A stretch of 64,000 bases of DNA. Source: Bacteroidia bacterium (GTDB lineage Bacteria > Bacteroidota > Bacteroidia > SXHM01). The notes beneath the pieces are model-generated. The model was not told where the DNA came from, ran no database searches, and saw only the letters and a list, made by a program, of their open reading frames with translations. Every line of letters begins with the position of its first letter. The first letter of the stretch is position 1. Shown here one piece after another: positions 18,284 through 24,031 of this stretch. Both the position numbers and the translations under genes were made by a program. The stretch spans positions 178,338 to 242,337 of the forward strand of contig JAJVIC010000003.1 of NCBI GenBank assembly GCA_022072225.1, given 5' to 3'.

Positions 18284-18432
18284 GATAATCAAGATGGTTG
18301 TGGTCTTTTAATACCACCTCTCTGGCTAAGGTTGCGACCCTTAGTTTTCTACCTGATGAGAGCACCTTTGAGCCATACTTGAGTTATCAGACCGCTTTCA
18401 ACCCACCACACACGGTGGGTTTTTTGTTTTTC
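18284..18432 (+). ncRNA. Candidate structured RNA 1 (about 149 nt)
   Basis: This stretch fills most of a 378-bp gap inside the transposon and encodes no credible protein. A closing stem pairs 18284-18297 (GATAATCAAGATGG) with 18373-18388 (CCATACTTGAGTTATC), leaving two bulges. Inside are a hairpin GTGGT/ACCAC (18300-18317), a helix CTCTC/GAGAG (18318-18322 with 18358-18362) and an apical hairpin CTAAGG/CCTTAG (18326-18344), forming a multibranched fold. An intrinsic terminator ends the unit and a -7 box precedes it at the right distance. A CTGATGA motif occurs, but the rest of a hammerhead core is missing. I cannot assign a known class; it may be a regulatory RNA of the transposon. Confidence 0.65.
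18400..18432 (+). terminator. Intrinsic terminator of candidate RNA 1
   Basis: Stem AACCCACC/GGTGGGTT (18400-18407 and 18414-18421) with loop ACACAC, followed by a T-rich tract TTTTTGTTTTT. Confidence 0.88.
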
Positions 18433-18559
18433 AGGGGTCGAAAATATTACAACTATTTCTAAACTGATAAAAACCTGTAGGTGAAATGTTGTAGGTGAAT
18501 TTTATTAGTACAATTTGACTACTCTTTTTGTAGTAGTACAAAAAAGATAAAAATTTGTA

Positions 18560-19132
18560 CTAAAGGTCTTTTGTATAGTGTTTACCCTTATTCCACATAT
18601 ATTCAAATGATGTTTTTTCATCTATAAGATTATGGAAACACCCCATTTGGTAAGCAAAATACACTGAGATTACAGTTAGTTTATATCTCTTAGGAATATC
18701 AAGTCCATGCAACTGGTAGAACTTGACAGCGTTTTCATAAAACGTCATAATTGCCGCCTTTTTCTCCACCTCGCCATCCAGCGGATTAATATCATTCACC
18801 CCTATTGAATCTATTACAGTAGAGTAAATCATTTCTTGTAAATCTACCGTTCTGCCTGTCTTTGGCGATTTTATTGAAAAGGTATATTCTTTGTTGTTGT
18901 CAAACTTGTTTATTATACTTTGAGATATAGTTATTACCAAGTCAGACAATTTCTGATTCATGTGTCTGCCAAGTGGCTTTAGTTTACTCATAAAACTGTA
19001 AAGCTCATTGGGGTCAATCTCTTTACCGTTCATGGCTTTATCTAATAGGGATACCCAAAGAGAGATAACAATACTTCTATCCTCATTCTTTATTTCAAAA
19101 AATGGTATTACTTCCTCGGCTTTTTTAGCCAT
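18560..19132 (-). CDS. Unknown 190-aa passenger protein
   Basis: A soluble, mostly helical protein with no signal peptide or membrane segment. It begins MAKKAEEVIPFFEIKNEDRS and contains FMSKLKPLGRHMNQKLSDLV and PKTGRTVDLQEMIYSTVIDS. The C-terminal part has aromatic residues in YQLHGLDIPKRYKLTVISVY and CFHNLIDEKTSFEYMWNKG. I recognise no domain. It lies between the two candidate RNAs in the transposon and is last in a minus-strand series of three genes (144 aa, 61 aa, this one), with 58 bp between it and the 61-aa gene. It is likely passenger cargo; a role in element maintenance or host interaction is only a guess. Confidence 0.75.
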   Translation of the reverse strand: MAKKAEEVIPFFEIKNEDRSIVISLWVSLLDKAMNGKEIDPNELYSFMSKLKPLGRHMNQKLSDLVITISQSIINKFDNNKEYTFSIKSPKTGRTVDLQEMIYSTVIDSIGVNDINPLDGEVEKKAAIMTFYENAVKFYQLHGLDIPKRYKLTVISVYFAYQMGCFHNLIDEKTSFEYMWNKGKHYTKDL

Positions 19133-19190
19133 AAACTATATGTCAGAAAAATAAGACTTGGGTAAGCAATAATAGGAAATTTGTTAAAAC

Positions 19191-19376
19191 CTATTTTGAA
19201 AGTTGGTCGGTATTTCTTTTTCTCTGAACGTTGTCCAGGTCTTTATGAACCACTTCCATGCTATTTCGATTATACTCATAATACCCTTCTTCAGCGAACT
19301 TTACTTTTCTACGAATAATAGCAGCTACCAGCTTTTTAATAACTTTCTCTTTCTTTTCGTCATGGTTGTTACTCAT
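19191..19376 (-). CDS. Unknown 61-aa charged protein
   Basis: Small, very polar product beginning MSNNHDEKKEKVIKKLVAAI, with a basic middle (IRRKVKFAEEGYYEYNRNS) and a Lys/Arg/Asp-rich end. Its ATG overlaps the stop of the upstream membrane-protein gene by 4 bp, which supports it being a real, translationally coupled gene. No domain is recognised. Confidence 0.65.
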   Translation of the reverse strand: MSNNHDEKKEKVIKKLVAAIIRRKVKFAEEGYYEYNRNSMEVVHKDLDNVQRKRNTDQLSK

Positions 19377-19807
19377 TGAGGCAAGTCTAAAACGTTTTCA
19401 TCTTCTATTTGCTTTTTAGTTGAGCCTTTGCCAACTATTCCGGTTGTAATAAGGAGAAGCGATGTAACGCTGGCAAATATAATAAGCAGGACAGTATCGT
19501 GCTTTTCAAGCGGTGATTTTATAATAGTCCACGCCCACGAAGAAACATAAGCAGCAAAACAAATCCATGCTCCTATTTTTTGGTGTGGCGCAATAAGAGT
19601 AGCCATCATTATTGAACTACCGTAAAACATAACCACTATAATACTAAGTGGAAGCCAAACAGCCCCAGCTAAGAGGTAATCGAAAATTCCGTTAATTGGA
19701 AAGGCTTTGCCGTAGATCAAAAGTAAACCATATCTACATAGTGAACCGACAAGCGCATCAACCAATAAGAATACAGGTAGAAATAAAATCCATCGAATTA
19801 CTTTCAT
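19373..19807 (-). CDS. Unknown four-helix membrane protein
   Basis: The 144-aa protein has about four hydrophobic segments (WILFLPVFLLVDALVGSLC, LLAGAVWLPLSIIVVMFYG, IGAWICFAAYVSSWAWTII, VLLIIFASVTSLLLITTGI) and a short charged C-terminal tail. No family is recognised. It is the first gene of a three-gene minus-strand series inside the transposon. Its start is 44 bp beyond the terminator of candidate RNA 2, so read-through or a separate weak promoter must express it. This raises the possibility that RNA 2 is a long regulated leader for these genes rather than a free RNA. Confidence 0.75.
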   Translation of the reverse strand: MKVIRWILFLPVFLLVDALVGSLCRYGLLLIYGKAFPINGIFDYLLAGAVWLPLSIIVVMFYGSSIMMATLIAPHQKIGAWICFAAYVSSWAWTIIKSPLEKHDTVLLIIFASVTSLLLITTGIVGKGSTKKQIEDENVLDLPQ

Positions 19808-19850
19808 AGGGCTTTGAGTTGTTCTGTCAAAGCCCGGAACAGATGGTTTA

Positions 19851-20026
19851 TAAAAAGAGGCGTGGGCTAATAGCCACGCCCTGCTATCTGAGGTTCCTCG
19901 GAGAACCTGTTACACAGAACACACTATCGCCCACGCTTTGCGTGAACGTTAAATAGCATCCTTGTGTAACGTGAAATTTTCCGAGGATTTCAGATACAAG
20001 AACACAGCTAACGCTGTTTCAAAATG
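19851..20026 (-). ncRNA. Candidate structured RNA 2 (about 176 nt, rod-like)
   Basis: On the minus strand, a -7 box TACATTTG (20040-20033) is followed by a region dense in paired segments that ends in an intrinsic terminator (GGCGTGG/CCACGCC, 19859-19880, then TCTTTTT). Pairings include a 5' hairpin ACAGC/GCTGT (20004-20017) and a long-range stem of TATCTGA/TCAGATA plus CCTCGG/CCGAGG (19885-19901 with 19981-19996). Further in are GTTACACA/TGTGTAAC (19909-19916 with 19963-19970), CTAT/ATAG, and an apical CACGC/GCGTG (19932-19944). A local hairpin AGGTTC/GAACCT (19891-19908) competes with part of the long-range stem, suggesting two states. Size and rod shape recall 6S RNA, but there is no sequence proof. 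It could also be a riboswitch-like leader of the membrane-protein gene at 19807. Confidence 0.65.
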
Positions 20027-20032
20027 TCATAG

Positions 20033-20077
20033 CAAATGTAAAAAGTTTTAGTTTAAATATTTAAACTGATAGTTTTG
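20033..20077. promoter_or_regulatory. Divergent promoter pair inside the transposon
   Basis: TACATTTG on the minus strand (20040-20033) faces towards candidate RNA 2, and TAGTTTTG on the plus strand (20070-20077) faces the 114-aa gene at 20100. Both match TAnnTTTG. The AT-rich palindromic stretch AGTTTAAATATTTAAACT lies between them and could be an operator for the element's HTH regulator. Confidence 0.55.
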
Positions 20078-20099
20078 GCTTAAGAATAAGACTTCCAAA

Positions 20100-20444
20100 A
20101 TGTTTAAATCAGAAGCCGCTTTAGATACAATTTTATTGGCGTTGGAAAAGAGAGAGAAAGTTATGCTGTTTCAGCTTAAAGAAATATTGATACCATACCA
20201 CTTTGCAAATGAGGGTGAATTAATTAGAGGGTTGGAAGAATTAAAGAAAGACGGCTACATAGACTGGATAGAAGTTGAACAAGCCCCTTATTGGTACTGG
20301 ATAACAGTAGAAGGAAGATCGTTCAAAAGAAAGGGTGGTTATAAGCGAGAGAAACTAACAGAGATTGTAAAAACGTGGAGTTGGTTAGCCTCTCTTCTAT
20401 TGGGTGCTTTGGGTTATTTGATTACTTATTTTCTTTTGAAGTAA
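20100..20444 (+). CDS. Winged-helix-like protein with C-terminal membrane anchor
   Basis: The 114-aa product has an N-terminal region that looks like a small winged helix: helices LDTILLALEKREKVMLFQLKE and a hairpin GYIDWIEVEQAPYWYWITVEG. A basic linker follows (FKRKGGYKREK), then one transmembrane segment at the very C-terminus (WLASLLLGALGYLITYFLL). A tail-anchored wHTH-like domain could sense or tether nucleic acid or protein at the membrane. This is inference from shape only; no family is recognised. It is the only passenger ORF on the plus strand and has its own -7 box 23 bp upstream. Its 3' end overlaps a convergent small gene by 19 bp. Confidence 0.7.
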   Translation: MFKSEAALDTILLALEKREKVMLFQLKEILIPYHFANEGELIRGLEELKKDGYIDWIEVEQAPYWYWITVEGRSFKRKGGYKREKLTEIVKTWSWLASLLLGALGYLITYFLLK

Positions 20445-20578
20445 AGAAAACAAATTCCTGCCGTTAATGTGAGAATCAAAAAATTGATAGACGACATTGC
20501 AAATATGCTATATCCGAAATAGCACCACCAAAGATTCCATACTATAAACTCAAACGAATTAGAGTTATTTTTTTTCAT
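20426..20578 (-). CDS. Small (50-aa) membrane protein, convergent with the previous gene
   Basis: An ATG at 20578 opens a 50-codon frame ending at TAA 20426. The peptide starts MKKNNSNSFEFIVWNLWWCY and continues FGYSIFAMSSINFLILTLTA, ending in a Lys/Arg-rich tail (FKRK), as a two-segment or one-long-segment membrane peptide would. It lies between the 114-aa gene and the right end of the transposon, overlapping that gene's 3' end by 19 bp on the opposite strand. The aromatic-rich, positively flanked hydrophobic stretch suggests a real membrane peptide such as a small toxin-like or regulatory protein. The assignment rests on composition only. Confidence 0.5.
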   Translation of the reverse strand: MKKNNSNSFEFIVWNLWWCYFGYSIFAMSSINFLILTLTAGICFLYFKRK

Positions 20579-20591
20579 TTTCTAAGTTGTT

Positions 20592-20615
20592 TGCTGAAAC
20601 AGGTATATAGTTACC
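20592..20615 (-). repeat. Right terminal inverted repeat of the transposon
   Basis: Read on the minus strand it starts GGTAACTATATACCTGTTTC and matches the left end at 22 of 24 positions. It is immediately followed by the second copy of TCCGCAAT at 20616-20623. Confidence 0.9.
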
Positions 20616-20715
20616 TCCGCAATTACTTCCGGGATGTCCGCAATCACTTCTAGGATGTCCGCAATTAAAACCAGGATGTCCGCAATTGGAATTGTAATTC
20701 CAATTGCGGACATCC
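20616..20715. repeat. 21-bp tandem array, right part, ending in a 42-bp palindrome
   Basis: The array resumes at 20616 and further units start at 20636, 20657 and 20678, all 21 bp apart. The final unit is part of an inverted repeat with perfect 20-bp arms (20674-20693 and 20696-20715) and a 2-bp centre. The array is therefore capped by a unit in reverse orientation, which would form a long hairpin or cruciform. Confidence 0.9.
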
Positions 20716-20763
20716 AAGAAACTTTTGCATACAACCCGGTTTTCAGGAAAACCTGTTAAAACA

Positions 20764-20798
20764 AAAATCCTCTCACGTACAAGCCGTGAGAGGATTTT
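20764..20798 (-). terminator. Intrinsic terminator of the cyclophilin gene
   Basis: A 14-bp perfect stem (AAAATCCTCTCACG at 20764-20777 with 20785-20798), followed on the minus strand by TTTTTGT. It lies 23 bp after the cyclophilin stop codon. Confidence 0.9.
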
Positions 20799-20820
20799 AT
20801 ATTTAAGTAAAATCAGAAGC

Positions 20821-21372
20821 TTACTTCAACTCTCCGCAATCAGCTACAATAATTTTTTTAGAAGTAGCACCGCTTTGGCTGCCTAACTTTTCAATGGCTT
20901 TTACTACATCCATACCTTCAATTACTTTACCGAAAACAACGTGCTTGCCGTCAAGCCATGAAGTAACAACGGTAGTAATAAAAAACTGCGAACCATTGGT
21001 ATTAGGCCCTGCATTAGCCATACTCAGCAAACCGGGTTCGGTATGTTTAAGCGTAAAATTTTCGTCATTGAATTTGTTGCCATAAATGCTTTTTCCGCCT
21101 GTTCCGTTCTGATTGGTAAAATCGCCCCCCTGACACATAAAGTTAGGAATTACACGGTGAAAAGGCGAACCTTTGTAGCCAAACCCTTTTTCGCCTGTGC
21201 AAAGCGCACGAAAATTTTCGGCAGTAATGGGTGCTACATCTTTGCGAAGTTCAAATACGATACGTCCAAGCTTTTCGCCATCGGCCGTCATGTCAAAAAA
21301 TACTTTCGGGTTTTGTGCCATAATGTTTAAGGTTGAAAAAATGATTAATGATAAAGTTAGTATGCGTTTCAT
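20821..21372 (-). CDS. Peptidyl-prolyl cis-trans isomerase, cyclophilin type
   Basis: The 183-aa protein has a signal peptide ([20 protein letters not shown]) and a complete cyclophilin domain. The sequence shows [60 protein letters not shown] and [19 protein letters not shown]. These contain the Arg/Phe of the active site (FHRVIPxFMCQGGD) and the GSQFFI motif. It catalyses proline isomerisation during folding of exported proteins and is likely periplasmic. It is monocistronic, closed by its own terminator. Confidence 0.95.
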   Translation of the reverse strand: MKRILTLSLIIFSTLNIMAQNPKVFFDMTADGEKLGRIVFELRKDVAPITAENFRALCTGEKGFGYKGSPFHRVIPNFMCQGGDFTNQNGTGGKSIYGNKFNDENFTLKHTEPGLLSMANAGPNTNGSQFFITTVVTSWLDGKHVVFGKVIEGMDVVKAIEKLGSQSGATSKKIIVADCGELK

Positions 21373-21439
21373 AATATTGATTTTTGAAATTGAGCAGCGA
21401 AAGTAGGTATTTAATCTTCGCCCGTTTCTTAATCATTTG

Positions 21440-23311
21440 TTAATGCACCACCATCTTCTTTGAGTATACCTTGCCTTCCACCGCAAGCGTGTAGTAATAA
21501 ATACCTGCGGCAAGCTTAGCGGTGTTTATATCCATACGGTGTTTACCCTGAGCCAGCGAACTGAATGAAATCGTGTTAATCAAGCTGCCCGAAGTGTTGT
21601 ATAGATTAAACGTACCCGCTGCAGCAGAAGGAAGATAGAACTCAGCAGTAGTTATGCCTTCAGCAGGATTAGGATAATTCTGATACAATATAACATCGTT
21701 TTCCAAAACAACATCACCAATGCCTAATACTGTAGTATCGGGCTGCGCACCGGCAGAAGAAATGATAACACGAATACCCAAATCTTCATTAGCACCCTGA
21801 CGGTATTCGGCCCAGTCGCCATCCAGAATTTCTAAACTGCGGTTAGAAATAGGACCATACGGATGCGTGCCCAGCGCAATGCTGTCGCCACCCATAATCC
21901 AGCTTACATATACCGGCCCGGAGGTTACTGTATAAGGATTTGTAAAATCAACCCTGTTCCACTGCGAAGGATACAGTTGCATATTACTTACTGACTCGCT
22001 GGCTTGAATAACAGCCGGTTGATTCTGTACATTTTCGGTAACTATATTAGCCGTAAAACCATGCGGAATGGGATTAAACCCGCCCAGATTCGACATTACA
22101 AAAAATTCAGCACCTACAATAGTAGCCGGATAGTAAGGCGGAATAATTTTTATGGCCGCACCGCTGTTTCCTCCTCCCCCGTTCCACGATACAAAGGTGA
22201 GAAAGGTAGAATCTTCGGGAACATAACTCAACACCACTTCACCGTTGGCGCTGTCAACTACTACTATTTCAAAATCGTTGTTGTTGTTATAAGTATTTAT
22301 GTCGCTGCTGTTGCTAACCGAAACACGATAGGTGTAATCACCCGGATTATCTAATGAGAGTACACCGTTAAAATTGATAGTAGTATCGGCATCAGGAGCA
22401 ATGGAACTTAACGGAACTGTTGACGAATAGCTTGAAATATTCTGCGCATCCAGAAAATTGGCAATAGCATTGGAAGGAGCATCAACCGTAGTGTTCCCTA
22501 CATTGGTAATATTACTTTGTAAATAGGTTGCGCTGCCTTTAAAGAAAAACAAGCCTGCATTTTCATCATTCTGATTCCATGCCGGTTTCAGGTCAGGAAT
22601 TTCAAGCGTAACCGTCTCAGGATAATAAAATTTTATAGCAGCAGGCGCCACCGGATAATTGTCGAGCGTACACTGCAAACCAATGGAGCCGGTTACGTTT
22701 TCAATACCAATAATTATATCATTCAGGTTAGTATTCTGTACAAAACCTGTTTGCTCGGCATACTGAAAAGTAATAGAACTGTCGGTATTTGTAAAAATAA
22801 CCTGAAAGGTGTTAGATCCTGTAAAATCGGGTTGCGCATTTACCCAAAACGGAGCCTGATAATAGGTAACAATAAAGGTATCCACATTATTGCTCCAGTA
22901 ATAAACCCTGCCGGGATTAGCTTCACCCGCAAAATTCAAATCTACCATAAAAGGAGCAACATAATTATCGGCATTACCGCCCGGAGTTGGGATAAGCGGA
23001 AAGCCGTGGGCAATATTTCCTACATTGTTAAACGAAATCCAGCCGTTGCTGCCAATACGCACCTGATTATAATCGGTCCAGTAGTAATGAAAATCAAAAC
23101 CCATTTGTACCCAGCCTACGGAGTTGTCGTCTGAAAACCCGTTCATCTCGGTTGCCACCGGAAGTATGTCAATCCAGTTGTAAACCGGACCACCCACAGC
23201 ATTGCTGTGCAGCCATGTGTAACCAAACGCATCAGGGCCGCCACTGGTTTGGGCGTTACTGCCATGATGCAAGAAAAAAGAAGTAAGAAACAGAAGTAGA
23301 GTTTTTTTCAT
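21440..23311 (-). CDS. Secreted protein with T9SS sorting domain (CARDB-like middle)
   Basis: The 623-aa product has a signal peptide (MKKTLLLFLTSFFLHHGSNA, then QTS). An N-terminal beta-rich domain contains DFHYYWTDYNQVRIGSNGWI and SFNNVG, resembling the start of several Bacteroidota secreted proteins. Mid-protein, about 240-350, is CARDB-like (ATYLQSNITNVGNTTVDAPS), and from about 550 there is a T9SS C-terminal domain (LYQNYPNPAEGITTAEFYLP ... YSKKMVVH). No catalytic motif is evident. It is exported, probably cell-surface attached, and transcribed alone on the minus strand from the repeat-containing divergent region at 23312-23442. Confidence 0.87.
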   Translation of the reverse strand: MKKTLLLFLTSFFLHHGSNAQTSGGPDAFGYTWLHSNAVGGPVYNWIDILPVATEMNGFSDDNSVGWVQMGFDFHYYWTDYNQVRIGSNGWISFNNVGNIAHGFPLIPTPGGNADNYVAPFMVDLNFAGEANPGRVYYWSNNVDTFIVTYYQAPFWVNAQPDFTGSNTFQVIFTNTDSSITFQYAEQTGFVQNTNLNDIIIGIENVTGSIGLQCTLDNYPVAPAAIKFYYPETVTLEIPDLKPAWNQNDENAGLFFFKGSATYLQSNITNVGNTTVDAPSNAIANFLDAQNISSYSSTVPLSSIAPDADTTINFNGVLSLDNPGDYTYRVSVSNSSDINTYNNNNDFEIVVVDSANGEVVLSYVPEDSTFLTFVSWNGGGGNSGAAIKIIPPYYPATIVGAEFFVMSNLGGFNPIPHGFTANIVTENVQNQPAVIQASESVSNMQLYPSQWNRVDFTNPYTVTSGPVYVSWIMGGDSIALGTHPYGPISNRSLEILDGDWAEYRQGANEDLGIRVIISSAGAQPDTTVLGIGDVVLENDVILYQNYPNPAEGITTAEFYLPSAAAGTFNLYNTSGSLINTISFSSLAQGKHRMDINTAKLAAGIYYYTLAVEGKVYSKKMVVH

Positions 23312-23328
23312 GTTGGTTTTGTTTTACT

Positions 23329-23396
23329 ACAGAGGCGCGGAGACACAGAGAAAATTATAAACGACAAGTTTAAACTCTGCGTCTACGTGCCTCTGT
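23329..23396. repeat. CACAGAG-type inverted repeat between divergent genes
   Basis: Imperfect 22-bp arms, ACAGAGGCGCGGAGACACAG plus AG at 23329-23350 and CTCTGCGTCTACGTGCCTCT plus GT at 23375-23396, separated by 24 bp. The same word family (CACAGAG, GTGCCTCTGTG) recurs inside the acylase signal-peptide coding region near 11508-11540. Confidence 0.7.
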
Positions 23397-23442
23397 GGTT
23401 AATATTTTCTATTTTTAAGCCCTTAAAATTAACAAAAGCAAA

Positions 23443-24021
23443 ATGAAAACAAGGCTGTTCCTTATTTTTTTCTTTTCTGCGTTTTCATTTTTTGCGTTTT
23501 CACAAATTTCGCTGCAAGACCAAAACCGTAACACCAACCGTAATAATTTTTACATTGAGTTAGGTGGCAGCGGATTTTATTATTCGGCCAATTACGAGTT
23601 GCTCATTGTAAAATCAAAATACCTTGCCCTGTTCGGTCGTTTAGGTGCCGAGTATCTTCCCATTCGTGATGCCGACCGCATGATACATTTTCCGCTTGCC
23701 GCCAACCTTACCATCGGCAAAAAGCGCAGCAGAATTGAAGTAGGTTTTGGCGCTTTGTTTCGCCTTGATTTTTCGCCCAACAATGTTGGAGGTGAAGGCT
23801 ATTACCTTACCAATCCGCCCACACGAATTTTCATGGCTCCATTTCTTGGCTGGCGCTGGCACAGCAAACCGAATGAATATGGCGAACATTTTTTGCTGCG
23901 CATTGGTTTTACGCCACTGCTGGGCATGAATGTATTTACCGACACTCCTTTTATGATTCCATGGGGCGGTGTCAGCATAGGACGCACGTGGCAAAACCAC
24001 ACAAAAAAACGCGAGAAGTAA
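23443..24021 (+). CDS. Small outer-membrane-like beta-barrel protein
   Basis: The 192-aa product has a signal peptide (MKTRLFLIFFFSAFSFFAFS, cleaved before Q). It is a run of short amphipathic strands rich in aromatic and Gly residues: FYIELGGSGFYYSANYELL, YLALFGRLGAEYLP, RIEVGFGALFRLDF, APFLGWRWHSKPNEYGEHFL and LRIGFTPLLGMNVF. This alternation suggests an 8-stranded outer-membrane barrel. No specific family is recognised. A TATTTTTA sequence 35 bp upstream of the ATG may be part of its promoter. The next gene starts 10 bp downstream, so co-transcription is likely. Confidence 0.72.
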   Translation: MKTRLFLIFFFSAFSFFAFSQISLQDQNRNTNRNNFYIELGGSGFYYSANYELLIVKSKYLALFGRLGAEYLPIRDADRMIHFPLAANLTIGKKRSRIEVGFGALFRLDFSPNNVGGEGYYLTNPPTRIFMAPFLGWRWHSKPNEYGEHFLLRIGFTPLLGMNVFTDTPFMIPWGGVSIGRTWQNHTKKREK

Positions 24022-24031
24022 GACCTGTAAA

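Larger units (their letters stand above)
16643..20615. mobile_element. Complete IS1595-type transposon with passenger genes and RNAs (3,973 bp)
   Basis: The ends are imperfect 24-bp inverted repeats, GGTGACTATATACCTGTTGC... on the left and its partner GGTAACTATATACCTGTTTC... on the right, with 22 of 24 matching. They are flanked by the 8-bp direct repeat TCCGCAAT (16635-16642 and 20616-20623). An 8-bp duplication and ends beginning GG are typical of the IS1595 family, whose transposase is encoded inside. Removing the element joins the two halves of a 21-bp tandem array in perfect phase. Inside are, left to right: a Lys-rich mini-protein, an XRE-type regulator, the transposase, a small HTH protein, an RNA on the plus strand, three unknown genes, an RNA on the minus strand and two small membrane-protein genes. 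At about 4 kb it is far longer than a simple IS of this family (about 1 kb). Confidence 0.88.

Noticed and set aside
18350..18358. Hammerhead ribozyme core CTGATGA in candidate RNA 1
   Set aside because: The GAAA box and a cleavage-site stem in the right order are missing.
16550..20715. CRISPR array
   Set aside because: The 21-bp units follow one another with no unique spacers, and no cas genes are present.
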